The translations under genes and the position numbers were made by a program. From positions 2,761,313 through 2,825,312 of the forward strand of contig NZ_KI912608.1 in assembly GCF_000519265.1 (NCBI RefSeq): a stretch of 64,000 nt of DNA. Reading direction: 5' to 3'. The notes beneath the pieces are model-generated. The model saw only the letters and a list, made by a program, of their open reading frames with translations, searched no databases and was not told the DNA's origin. Below are positions 8,912 through 17,281 of the stretch, piece after piece (the first letter of the stretch is position 1; each line of letters opens with the position of its first letter). Source of the DNA: Desulfonatronum lacustre DSM 10312 (GTDB lineage: Bacteria; Desulfobacterota; Desulfovibrionia; Desulfovibrionales; Desulfonatronaceae).

Positions 8912-9595
8912 GTGTCGGCTTTTGAGATCCGGGGCAAAGTCGCCCCGTGCACGCTGTTTCGCCCCTTGACGCCGAACCTGGAAGAACTGACCGCCGACGT
9001 GGACAGCCGTCTGAGCCGGACGCCGGAGTTCTTTCGCAACATGGCCGTCATCGTGGATCTGAGCGGGCTGGGGGAGTTACGCGAAAGCATCAATTTGCAG
9101 GCCCTGGTCCGGACCTTGCGCGAAAAAGGGCTGACGCCCGTGGGCATCCAGGGCGGGAACGAATATCAGGAGCGCCTTGCCCCGACCCTGTACCTGGGGG
9201 TTTTCCCCGCCGGGAAACAAGCCTCTTCGCCAGTGCAGACGGAACAGCCCGCCTGCCCGTCCCAGGAGAAGCAGGCCATGCTGGTGGAAAAACCGGTCCG
9301 GTCCGGACAGCAAATCTATGCCAAGGGCCGCGACCTGATCGTCCTGGCCCCGGTCGGGCCGGGGGCCGAAGTCATCGCCGACGGCAACGTCCACATCTAC
9401 GCTCCGTTGCGCGGACGGGCCCTGGCCGGGGTAATGGGCAATGAAAACGCGCGTATCTTTTGCAAGGAACTGCGCGCGGATTTGATTTCCGTGGCCGGAT
9501 TTTATCAGGTCAGCGAAGACCTGCCCGAGGACCTGCTCGGCCGACAGGTTCAGGTCAGACTGGTCGGACATCAATTGCTGGTCGAGGCGATCTGA
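8912..9595 (+). CDS. minC: septum site-determining protein MinC
   Basis: FtsZ-assembly inhibitor that works with MinD to block polar division. The C-terminal MinC beta-helix domain is visible (residues about 125-215: VRSGQQIYAKGRDLIVL, then GAEVIADGNVHIYAPLRGRALAG). The N-terminal half is the shorter, less conserved FtsZ-binding domain. GTG start at 8912 with GGAGAC upstream. 66 bases separate it from minD. Confidence 0.92.
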   Translation: MSAFEIRGKVAPCTLFRPLTPNLEELTADVDSRLSRTPEFFRNMAVIVDLSGLGELRESINLQALVRTLREKGLTPVGIQGGNEYQERLAPTLYLGVFPAGKQASSPVQTEQPACPSQEKQAMLVEKPVRSGQQIYAKGRDLIVLAPVGPGAEVIADGNVHIYAPLRGRALAGVMGNENARIFCKELRADLISVAGFYQVSEDLPEDLLGRQVQVRLVGHQLLVEAI

Positions 9596-9661
9596 TCCGT
9601 CCGCCGCCAAGACTCGAAACACATTCAACACCCTGAACAGCGTTCTTGATCAGGAGGAACC

Positions 9662-10468
9662 GTGGGAAAAATTATCGTTGTCACGTCCGGAAAGGGAGGA
9701 GTCGGCAAAACCACCTCCAGCGCATCGCTGGCCACCGGCCTGGCACGGCGTGGTTTTCAAACCGCCGTCCTGGATTTCGACGTCGGCCTGCGCAACCTGG
9801 ATCTGATCATGGGCTGCGAGCGGCGGGTGGTCTATGACTTCGTGAACGTCATCCAGGGCGACGCCACGTTGAACCAGGCCCTGATCCGCGACAAGCGCGT
9901 GGAAAACCTCTATATCCTGCCGGCCTCCCAGACCAAGGACAAGGAAGCCCTGCACCAGGACGGGGTGGCCAAGGTTCTGGAGGACCTGAATTCGCGCTTC
10001 GACTTCATCATCTGCGACTCCCCGGCCGGAATCGAACACGGCGCCCTGATGGCCATGCATTTCGCGGACGAGGCCATCGTGGTCACCAACCCCGAAGTAT
10101 CCTCGGTGCGCGATTCAGACCGTATTCTGGGACTGTTGCAAAGCAAGACCGTCAAGGCCAAGAACGGCGAAGTGATCAAGGAACACCTGCTGCTGACCCG
10201 TTACGACCCCGAACGCGTCCAACGCGGGGACATGCTCAGCGTGGAGGACGTTCAGGAAATCCTGGCCATTCCCCTGCTCGGGGTCATCCCGGAATCCAAG
10301 TCCGTCCTGACCGCATCCAACTCCGGTGAACCCGTTATCCTGGACGAAGCCAGCGACGCCGGACAGGCCTATGCCGACGCGGTCTCCAGGCTGCTCGGGG
10401 AAGACGTCGCTCACCGCTTCATCCAGCCGGTCAAGAAGGGATTCTTCTCGCGGTTGCTGGGGGGTTGA
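9662..10468 (+). CDS. minD: septum site-determining ATPase MinD
   Basis: Membrane-cycling ParA-family ATPase. It has the deviant Walker A GKGGVGKTT (residues 10-18), the FDVGLRNLDL switch region and a C-terminal amphipathic membrane-targeting helix (KKGFFSRLLGG). GTG start with AGGAGG 7 bases upstream. minE starts 1 base after its stop. Confidence 0.95.
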   Translation: MGKIIVVTSGKGGVGKTTSSASLATGLARRGFQTAVLDFDVGLRNLDLIMGCERRVVYDFVNVIQGDATLNQALIRDKRVENLYILPASQTKDKEALHQDGVAKVLEDLNSRFDFIICDSPAGIEHGALMAMHFADEAIVVTNPEVSSVRDSDRILGLLQSKTVKAKNGEVIKEHLLLTRYDPERVQRGDMLSVEDVQEILAIPLLGVIPESKSVLTASNSGEPVILDEASDAGQAYADAVSRLLGEDVAHRFIQPVKKGFFSRLLGG

Positions 10469-10469
10469 G

Positions 10470-10724
10470 ATGGGTATTTTCAGCTATTTTCGGTCCAAGA
10501 AGTCCACGGCCCAGGTCGCCAAGAACCGCCTGCAGATCATCGTCGCCCACGAACGCGCCCAGAACTCTGGCTATGATTTCCTGCCCAGACTGCGCCAGGA
10601 AATCCTGCTCGTGGTCCAGAAGTACGTCCATGTGGAACTGGAACACATCAACGTGGACGTGAACCGCGACGGGGACTGCGAAGTCCTGGAGTTCAACGTC
10701 ACCTTGCCGGACAGCAAGTCATAG
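10470..10724 (+). CDS. minE: cell division topological specificity factor MinE
   Basis: 84-residue MinE, which stimulates MinD ATPase and drives pole-to-pole oscillation. The N-terminal membrane-binding helix and the MinD-contact region (AKNRLQIIVAHER) are present, followed by the dimerisation domain (YVHVELEHINVDV). The ATG is at 10470; a longer in-frame reading from 10326 lies inside minD and is not the start. Order minC-minD-minE is canonical. Confidence 0.95.
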   Translation: MGIFSYFRSKKSTAQVAKNRLQIIVAHERAQNSGYDFLPRLRQEILLVVQKYVHVELEHINVDVNRDGDCEVLEFNVTLPDSKS

Positions 10725-11011
10725 CTCGTGGCAACTATTCAGCACATCCTGGGTAACGTCTCCTTCCAACGCTGGATTTCCGCCTTCCCGGGATGTCGTT
10801 TTTTTCCCTGCCGTCCCGAATCAAAGTCATACCCGCGAAGGCGGGTATCCAGTCCGCTATCGCACGGATGAGCTGAGTAGTTCGCCCGTGAACCCTTTGC
10901 GCGTGAATCGCGCCTTCTGGGCATCCGCTTTGGTCAGCGATTGCCGTCTTTTGTCTCTTGCTCGCTGCAGCCCGATCTCCCTTGCCAATTTCCGAAACAT
11001 TTGATGGCGGC
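10725..11011. other. intergenic region with one small palindromic repeat
   Basis: No gene is supported between minE and the convergent response-regulator gene. It contains one dispersed palindromic unit at 10827-10853 (GTCATACCCGC GAAG GCGGGTATCCAG), of the same family as the pair at 46460-46538. No clear terminator was found. Confidence 0.6.
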
Positions 11012-12379
11012 TCAGACTTCTTCCCCCCGCTTGGGAATTTCAATCTGATATTTCCGCACCTTGTAATGCATCGCTCTTCGGCTGATGCCCAGCAGGTCGG
11101 CGGCATCCTTTTGCACCCAGTTCACGTGTTTGAGGGCTCGAACAATCGCGTTGCGCTCGCTTTCGTCCAGGGAAAGCACCGAGGCGTCAGGCTGCTGCGT
11201 GGATGGCTCCAGGAGTAGATTCTCGGCGGAGAGCACCGGATTGTCCGACAAAAGGGCGGACACCTCCAATACATGACGCAACTCCCGGACATTCCCCGGC
11301 CATGGATACTTCTCCAAGCGAAGCAGGGCGGCTTTCGAAAGGGAGGGGCAAGGCATGTTGGACTGTTCACAGAAGGATTTTAGAAAAAAATCCGCCAGAG
11401 CAGGGATATCCTCCCGACGATCCCGCAATGGCGGGACGTGTACCCGAACGACCTTCAGGCGGTAGTACAGGTCCTCCCGAAACGTCCCTTGCCCCACCAT
11501 GGCCGCCAGGTCGGCATTAGTGGCCGCGACAACCCGGCAGTTGACCTTGGCGACATGAACATCACCAAGCCTGCGCACGGTCTTTTCCTGTAGAAAACGA
11601 AGCAACCTGGTCTGCATCTCCATGGATATATTGCCGATTTCATCCAGAAACAACGTGCCTTCATTCGCCGCTTGGATCAACCCCTGCTTTTCCCGCAGGG
11701 CATGGGTGAATGCGCCCTTGATGTGACCGAAGAGTTCGCTCTCCAGCAATGTCGGCTGCGTTGACCCGCAATCAACCACCACCAGCGGCCCGTTTGCTCG
11801 TCTGCTCATCCGGTGCAGCAACCGGGCGACAAGTTCCTTGCCTGTTCCGGATTCTCCTTCAACGAGCACGGTGACGTCACTTGGGGCAACACGCTTGATC
11901 AACGTCAACAGCTTGGCCATGGCCGGGCTTTGTCCCGTCACCAGCCCGATATCCCTCATGCCGGAAGGGACAGGACTCGTCTTTGGTGTGCTCGGCCTTC
12001 CGGCAAGCACCTCCTTGACCTTGGCAACGAGCTCCCGCCCATCGAACGGCTTGGTCAAATAGTCGGCTGCTCCCTGCTGAACGGACGCCACAGCCTCGGG
12101 GATGCGTCCGTAGGCCGTCAGCAAAATAACCGGCAATCCGGGCCATCCCTTCTGAACTTCTTTCAACAGTTCCTGCCCGTTCAGTCCGGGCATCCGGATA
12201 TCGGAAAGAACCAGATCCACGGCCTGGTCGTGCAATTGCGCCAAAGCATCATGACCGTCCTGGGCGGTCAGCACGGAGAATCCAGCGGAAACCAACCTTG
12301 TTTTCAGAAGGTGGAGAATATTCGGGTCGTCATCCACTACCAGAACACAGTTTTCAACGAGATCTTCTACTTGGCTCAA
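11012..12379 (-). CDS. glrR: sigma-54-dependent response regulator, GlrR/QseF type
   Basis: NtrC-family activator. The receiver domain (residues 1-120) has acidic residues DDD at 16-18, phospho-acceptor D60 (LVLSDIRMPG) and K in YLTKPFD. The AAA+ domain (about 150-380) has Walker A GESGTGKE and Walker B LFLDEIG. The sigma-54-contact loop reads GAFTHA instead of the usual GAFTGA. A Fis-type helix-turn-helix is at the C terminus (DAADLLGISRRAMHYKVRKY). It is the last gene of a kinase, lipoprotein, regulator operon, the order of E. coli glrK-qseG-glrR, and overlaps the lipoprotein gene by 4 bases. A perfect sigma-54 promoter lies beyond the kinase gene at 14667. Confidence 0.85.
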   Translation of the reverse strand: MSQVEDLVENCVLVVDDDPNILHLLKTRLVSAGFSVLTAQDGHDALAQLHDQAVDLVLSDIRMPGLNGQELLKEVQKGWPGLPVILLTAYGRIPEAVASVQQGAADYLTKPFDGRELVAKVKEVLAGRPSTPKTSPVPSGMRDIGLVTGQSPAMAKLLTLIKRVAPSDVTVLVEGESGTGKELVARLLHRMSRRANGPLVVVDCGSTQPTLLESELFGHIKGAFTHALREKQGLIQAANEGTLFLDEIGNISMEMQTRLLRFLQEKTVRRLGDVHVAKVNCRVVAATNADLAAMVGQGTFREDLYYRLKVVRVHVPPLRDRREDIPALADFFLKSFCEQSNMPCPSLSKAALLRLEKYPWPGNVRELRHVLEVSALLSDNPVLSAENLLLEPSTQQPDASVLSLDESERNAIVRALKHVNWVQKDAADLLGISRRAMHYKVRKYQIEIPKRGEEV

Positions 12380-12981
12380 TTAACGACTCCAGGCGCGGAG
12401 AGTTGACGTTTTTGTTGCTCCAAAAATTGAAACAAGGCCTCCAGTTCCTCGACCTGGCTCCGCAGCAGGGAGACCTCTTTCTGTAACACCTCGGCCTGCC
12501 TGGATTTCTCCTCGTATTCCGCGCGTACCACCCGACTATCCTGCCGCACTGTGTGGAAATCCAAGACAACCTGGAGCACAGGGCGCATCAGGACCGGGGT
12601 AAGGGGCACATCTCCATCCTTGAGTCTCGGGGTGAAATTATCAAAATCGTGCAAATGCCGTGCGACCTCGTCCATATCCTCAGCGGACAGCAAGCCGGAA
12701 AGAGCCGCTCCCAGCATCGCTCTGTCCAAAATATCCACCGTATCCGTCTCCAGGGCAACCCTGAGGAACAGTGAGCGCGCCTCGACATAGTCCTCACGCT
12801 GGTAGGCGCTCAGCGCCCGCGCCAGCCGATCCTGACCCAGGCTCCAGTCCTCCTCGCCCAACGCAGGCCGAAACAAGGCCTGCTCCAGTCTCCACGGAGT
12901 CCCACCGGTGGTGCAGCCCAAGAACGCCGTGGCCAGCAAGACCGCCAAGACGAAAGCAATTGTACGAAACAGTCGCTGCAT
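12376..12981 (-). CDS. QseG-like outer-membrane lipoprotein between sensor kinase and regulator
   Basis: 201-residue lipoprotein. It has a hydrophobic signal peptide ending in an ATAFLGC lipobox (Cys about residue 23) and a tetratricopeptide-like or helical body (ALSAYQREDYVEARSLFLRVAL). A C-terminal coiled coil follows (heptads around residues 155-190, EYEEKSRQAEVLQKEVSLL). Start at 12981 is set by the signal peptide and lies 5 bases after the kinase stop; upstream in-frame reading runs into the kinase. E. coli QseG occupies the same position and modulates the kinase QseE/GlrK; the assignment rests on synteny and architecture more than similarity. Confidence 0.75.
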   Translation of the reverse strand: MQRLFRTIAFVLAVLLATAFLGCTTGGTPWRLEQALFRPALGEEDWSLGQDRLARALSAYQREDYVEARSLFLRVALETDTVDILDRAMLGAALSGLLSAEDMDEVARHLHDFDNFTPRLKDGDVPLTPVLMRPVLQVVLDFHTVRQDSRVVRAEYEEKSRQAEVLQKEVSLLRSQVEELEALFQFLEQQKRQLSAPGVVN

Positions 12982-12986
12982 GAACC

Positions 12987-14420
12987 TTACGCCCTGCGGT
13001 CCGAGACCAGGGGGAGCGTGAAACAGAACGCGCTTCCGGTTGATGACGTATCCTCCAACCATATCTCTCCTGAATGCGCCTCGATGATCTGCCGGGAAAT
13101 GCTCAATCCCAGCCCAGCTCCATCGGAAATTTTTTGTACGCCTTCTCCACGGTAGAAACGCTGAAAAACATACTTTCGTTCTCCCGGGGGGATTCCCGGA
13201 CCTTGATCCATGACACAGGTCTTCACCATGTTGGATGCCTCCAGTACCGTGACGCTGATTGCGACCAATGAATCGCACGGGGCGAATTTCAGGGCATTTC
13301 CCAGCAGGTTGAAGAGCACCTGTTGGATATGTTCCTTGTCGGCTAAAACCCAAATCACTTCCCCTAGCCGAGGTGCCTCGACGGTGATGGATTTTTTCAC
13401 GGCAATGGGTTGGATCCGCTGGACGGCTTCACGGACCAGATCCAGGAAGGGCAGGGCTTGCACATGGAGCTCGATCCGCTTTGAACCCAGGTTGGATATC
13501 TGCATCAATTTCGCAAGTAGATCGGAAAGCCTGTGCGCCTCTTTTTGCGCTATGTCCAGGTAGGCTGACTGTCTTTGATCAACCGCTCCCAGGACCCCGT
13601 CCTGGACAAGACTGACGGCCTCCCGGATGCTCGTCAACGGAGTGCGGATTTCGTGGCTGAGCATGGATATGAACTCCGCGCGCATCTGGGCTTCCACATC
13701 TAGGCGCTCGGCCATTTCGTTGAACGCCTCAGCCAGTTCCCCCAGTTCATCCGTGGAATTCGTCCGGATCGGCTGGAATTCTTCATCATTAGCCATTCTG
13801 CTGATGCCCAGACGAATTTCCCGTAGCGAACGGTTCAAATGCAGGGCGATTCCCAGGCTCGCTGCTACACCAAAAAAAGTCGCTGCCGCGAGCCCCACAA
13901 GACCCCAACGGTATGCGGCCTCTCCTCTGGCGTAAATCTCCTGAACGCTCCCATTGATCCTTTCAAAAAGATTCAGGCGATCCATCGAAATCAGGGTGAT
14001 CCACCGCTCAGTACGTTCTTCGTCAGGAAGTTCGGCATGATCCCCATTGTGGAGATATTTTGCAAGGTCCGCCTGTAAGAAAGAAATTCCAGGAGAAGGA
14101 TCACCTTGAGTGACAAATCCGTCTACCAGGAGACGGAGGGTTTCCAGGTGATCCCAAGAGGCCGAAAGATACTCCTCCCGACCCAAAATCTGGTACTTCC
14201 GAAGATTTTCAAGATAACTCAAAAGAGTACTCATGACTTGATCGGATCTCGCGACCATGGCGAAATCGTCATTGACGATCCGTCCCGATGTGGAGACGAC
14301 GTCCTTGATTCCCAAGAAAAGGGAAAAGATTATGACGTAGAAGATCGTAATCAGAGCGAGACTCCATACCAGGAGTTTCGTCGTTACTCCGATGCGCAAC
14401 GGAATCGATGCTCTCTCCAT
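12987..14420 (-). CDS. glrK: membrane sensor histidine kinase, GlrK/QseE type
   Basis: Inner-membrane kinase. TM1 is at residues about 12-38, followed by a roughly 140-residue periplasmic helical sensor, TM2 near residue 180, a HAMP domain, a dimerisation domain with phospho-acceptor His in SHEIRTPLTSI, and an ATP-binding domain (N box NLLGNALKFAP, G boxes DQGPGIP and GAGLGLSI). ATG at 14420 is preceded by GGGAGGG; a GTG 12 bases upstream is possible. It presumably phosphorylates the GlrR-type regulator two genes downstream. Confidence 0.85.
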   Translation of the reverse strand: MERASIPLRIGVTTKLLVWSLALITIFYVIIFSLFLGIKDVVSTSGRIVNDDFAMVARSDQVMSTLLSYLENLRKYQILGREEYLSASWDHLETLRLLVDGFVTQGDPSPGISFLQADLAKYLHNGDHAELPDEERTERWITLISMDRLNLFERINGSVQEIYARGEAAYRWGLVGLAAATFFGVAASLGIALHLNRSLREIRLGISRMANDEEFQPIRTNSTDELGELAEAFNEMAERLDVEAQMRAEFISMLSHEIRTPLTSIREAVSLVQDGVLGAVDQRQSAYLDIAQKEAHRLSDLLAKLMQISNLGSKRIELHVQALPFLDLVREAVQRIQPIAVKKSITVEAPRLGEVIWVLADKEHIQQVLFNLLGNALKFAPCDSLVAISVTVLEASNMVKTCVMDQGPGIPPGERKYVFQRFYRGEGVQKISDGAGLGLSISRQIIEAHSGEIWLEDTSSTGSAFCFTLPLVSDRRA

Positions 14421-14666
14421 TATCCCTCCCACTCCGGTGTTGCTCCACGGCCCTTCGCTCCGGCTCTATCATGTCAGGCCACTTCACGGATCACAACCGC
14501 GTGATTTGACGATTCTCACCCCCCTGTCTTCTGTCAGACGCGGATCACTTGATGCCTCCGGCTTTCAAGCAAGAGGGGGCGCAAAAAATGAAACCTGAGT
14601 ACCGAAACTGCACGACAACCCACAGGGGGACTCCAGCAAAACCATTTAAATTCAAACTGTTGAGTA

Positions 14667-14682
14667 TGGCACGCGGATTGCT
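14667..14682 (+). promoter_or_regulatory. consensus sigma-54 (-24/-12) promoter
   Basis: TGGCAC, five bases, then TTGCT: an exact match to the RpoN consensus TGGCAC-N5-TTGCW. It points to the small exported-protein gene starting at 14772 and lies between that gene and the divergent kinase operon, whose last gene is a sigma-54 activator. Two TGTCAG half-sites at 14472 and 14532 could be parts of activator sites; GlrR in enterobacteria binds TGTC-N10-GACA, and neither half-site has a good partner. Confidence 0.8.
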
Positions 14683-14771
14683 TTTTTGAGATTGTCTCCG
14701 ATCATCGAGGTCTGGAGGTTTATTCCAAACCGTCACGTCATCATGGCGTGGCCTAATCAGGTGGAGGTTGT

Positions 14772-15017
14772 ATGAGAGGCTTTCTGACTGGAATCGTTTT
14801 GGGCTTCGTTTTTATGGTTCCTTTTGCGCTGGTCGCTGGAACGTTCGAAAAAGGGCAGGATATGATTGTTTGCATTCATGAAGGAAGCATGAGCATCGTT
14901 ATGACGGAAGCAGAGTGCCCAGGCGAAACCCGTGCGGGTACTCTGGTCGAAGTGTCAAGCGAACATGTCGATGTTCAGGTTGATGAGGAAGTGTTTCGCG
15001 TGCCTTTGACTCAATAA
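14772..15017 (+). CDS. small exported or membrane-anchored protein, sigma-54-driven
   Basis: 81-residue protein with an N-terminal hydrophobic segment (residues 4-22, ending ALVAG) and a short acidic extracytoplasmic part with two cysteines (about residues 34 and 49) that could pair. GGTGGAGG precedes the ATG. No family recognised. It sits 90 bases downstream of a perfect sigma-54 promoter, which makes it the likely main target of the adjacent GlrK/GlrR-like system. This regulatory link is an inference. Confidence 0.7.
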   Translation: MRGFLTGIVLGFVFMVPFALVAGTFEKGQDMIVCIHEGSMSIVMTEAECPGETRAGTLVEVSSEHVDVQVDEEVFRVPLTQ

Positions 15018-15278
15018 CGGGAATTGGGTTCCGAGAGACGTTGTTTTCGTGGAACCATGTGCCAGAGCAGGAGGTTGCCGTAAAAATTGTCCTCACCTGG
15101 AAGAAGGGCATATTCACCGCAAGCAGTGCAATAGCACTGAAGGGTGCTCGCTTGGGAATGACCTGATTCGGAAGTCGGTGATAATTTGCGGCGACCTCCT
15201 GAAACTGCTCAAGAAGAACGCAATATCTTTCTCGATAATATTATCTTGGTTGCGTAACGAGAAAAGGAAGATAAAAAA

Positions 15279-15404
15279 ATGCTTGTTCATAATGTCATTG
15301 GTATGAGCCTTGTGTTCCTTGCATGCATGATCATTGCAATGCATTCGCTCTTCCGATCAAACAAAAAACATCTCGGAAGAGCTACGCTTGCCGACAAGCG
15401 TTGA
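15279..15404 (+). CDS. possible 41-residue single-span membrane protein
   Basis: Short reading frame with AAAGGAAG ahead of the ATG. One hydrophobic segment (MSLVFLACMIIAM, residues 9-21) is followed by a basic tail (FRSNKKHLGRA). The surrounding 15018-15506 interval is more A+T-rich than the left flank and otherwise shows no gene. A small inverted repeat (CGCTTG/CAAGCG) overlaps its end. Coding status is uncertain; the evidence is a ribosome-binding site plus a membrane-protein-like pattern. Confidence 0.35.
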   Translation: MLVHNVIGMSLVFLACMIIAMHSLFRSNKKHLGRATLADKR

Positions 15405-15506
15405 CAACTCACGTTTCAGTCCGATGAAAATACGTCTCGGCTTCAAACCCTCGAAGCCTGCCTAGAAAAAAAACGTATAATCAAACAAGATGGAATCAAA
15501 AACACC

Positions 15507-16178
15507 ATGAAGATGCTTTCACGGCTAGCCGCTCTTCTATTCCTATCGCTCCTACTGAACGCAGACGATCTGTTCGCCAGGTCGGTATACGTCGCGGAAT
15601 TGCAGCAGATCACTCAACGGACCGGCACATCCACTGACCATCGGATCGTGAAGATGCTGCCCTCCGGAGCGTTGCTGACCGTCCTGGAAGAAAGTGATGG
15701 GTGGCTGCGCGTGCGGGATGCGGATGGCAGCACTGGGTGGGTACTGCAACGGTTCACTACAACCGAACTGCCTGCGCGGCTGCAACTGGAACAACTCCGG
15801 CAAGAACATGAGAACCTTCGAGAGACATCCGGCGGAGCTGTGGGCCGGATCGCCGAGCTGGAAGCGGCAAAGAATCAACTGGAGAGCGCCCTTTCTGAAA
15901 CAATCAGGAACTATGATGTCTTGGAGCGGGAACACACGACGCTGCTCTCGGAAGCAGCCCATGTCGTGGAACTTCGGGAGCGCCACGATTCCACCATGGC
16001 GCAACTGGAGCAAGCGCAAGACCAAGTTCGAAGACTCAGTTCCGACAACGAGGAACTCCGAACATCGGAGCGTCTTCGTTGGTTTTTATCCGGTGGCGGG
16101 ATCGTTTTCACGGCCTGGTTTTTCGGCTTCTTGAGCGGACGGGTGCAACGAAAACGTCGCGCCGGTCTGCAATACTGA
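15507..16178 (+). CDS. SH3-domain, coiled-coil, membrane-anchored protein (TIGR04211-like)
   Basis: 223 residues in the order signal peptide (1-25), bacterial SH3 domain (28-88, with GALLTVLEESDGWLRVRDADG and GWV), long coiled coil (90-185) and C-terminal transmembrane segment (about 193-213) with a basic tail. This layout matches the YgiM-like SH3-and-anchor family, predicted to be periplasmic and tethered to the inner membrane, with a likely cell-wall role. It is followed after 138 bases by a FeeM-like acyltransferase gene on the same strand. Confidence 0.75.
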   Translation: MKMLSRLAALLFLSLLLNADDLFARSVYVAELQQITQRTGTSTDHRIVKMLPSGALLTVLEESDGWLRVRDADGSTGWVLQRFTTTELPARLQLEQLRQEHENLRETSGGAVGRIAELEAAKNQLESALSETIRNYDVLEREHTTLLSEAAHVVELRERHDSTMAQLEQAQDQVRRLSSDNEELRTSERLRWFLSGGGIVFTAWFFGFLSGRVQRKRRAGLQY

Positions 16179-16316
16179 TCCCCGCCGGAAAGCTATCTCT
16201 CAACTATGCAACTATTTCAGTACATCGGTGCATGGCCATACACCTATTCTGGATTCCATTTAAAATTAGAAGGTTATACATGCGCACGATAACCATGCAC
16301 GCAGGTTGGTAAAGAA

Positions 16317-17183
16317 ATGTACCGACCCAAGCAAAGATGGCTGCCCTTTTCCAACGAATCGTTTCCGGAAACCATGTGCCGGCACACCCCGGATGATATT
16401 GACTACGTATTCAAAATCGCGGACGATTCGAACGAGCTTTGCCAAGCTTATCACCTTCTCTACAAGGAGTACCTGAACGCCGGCTACACTCAAGAAAGTC
16501 CACGAGAACTTCTGTTTACGCCACACCATCTGCTCCCCACAACCACGGTCTTCTTGGCCAAGGCCAAGGAAACCGTCTTGTCCACCGCCACCCTTGTCTA
16601 CGATTCCAAGCCGTCCGGCCTGCCCATGGACGCCTTGTTCCACGCTGAATTGAATACATTGCGCAAAAAAAACCGAAGAATCCTGGAAGTCTGCTCTCTG
16701 GCCTCCAAGAGCTGCGTTTTTTCGCGGCGTGGCATCCAAAATTTCACAAAGCTGATTTTCCTATATTGCGTTTTTTTAGACATCGACGACGTCTGCATCA
16801 TGGTCAATCCGAGACACGTCCACCTGTACAAAAACAGATGCGACTTCGAGATCTTCTCGGAAGAAAAATATTATCCAAAGGTCAATGCCATAGCCGTGGC
16901 TTTGCGTGCCGATGTGCACAAGGTAAGAGAAAAGCTCGGTCGAGTATTCTTAAAATTTTCCTACCAATATAAACTCTTCTCCTACTATCTTTCCTTGAGT
17001 ATCGCCATTGACGCCAATATTTTCAGGGGAATCGACGACTCTCAATCCTCGAAAACTTGCCGCAATCCCCTGGACGCAAACCTTATCAACCGGATTATGG
17101 ATAACAAGGGAGATGTCCTGTCAGAGCTTCCCTTGGCATTTAAAAAACTGCTCTATGAGACCTACCCCGGGATATGCATCTGA
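16317..17183 (+). CDS. FeeM-like N-acyl amino acid synthase / GNAT-related acyltransferase
   Basis: 288-residue protein with the acyl-homoserine-lactone-synthase-like GNAT fold seen in FeeM-type N-acyl amino acid synthases and exosortase-associated acyltransferases. Indicative segments are YHLLYKEYLNAGY (about 45-57), TTTVFLAKAKETVLSTATLVYDS (about 78-100), EVCSLA (about 122) and VNPRHVHLYK (about 162-171). The last 80 residues are less conserved. Members join a fatty acyl group from ACP to an amino acid or unknown acceptor. No exosortase or acyl-carrier gene is nearby. Codon use and G+C are lower than in the genes to the right, suggesting acquisition. Confidence 0.6.
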   Translation: MYRPKQRWLPFSNESFPETMCRHTPDDIDYVFKIADDSNELCQAYHLLYKEYLNAGYTQESPRELLFTPHHLLPTTTVFLAKAKETVLSTATLVYDSKPSGLPMDALFHAELNTLRKKNRRILEVCSLASKSCVFSRRGIQNFTKLIFLYCVFLDIDDVCIMVNPRHVHLYKNRCDFEIFSEEKYYPKVNAIAVALRADVHKVREKLGRVFLKFSYQYKLFSYYLSLSIAIDANIFRGIDDSQSSKTCRNPLDANLINRIMDNKGDVLSELPLAFKKLLYETYPGICI

Positions 17184-17281
17184 AAGCCGGCCGTGGATAG
17201 ATGACGTTGAACAAGATACATAAGAAGCTTGTAGATGACTTCGCACGAGGCCGGTCTGTTTTCGGCCCTTTGTGCATCACT

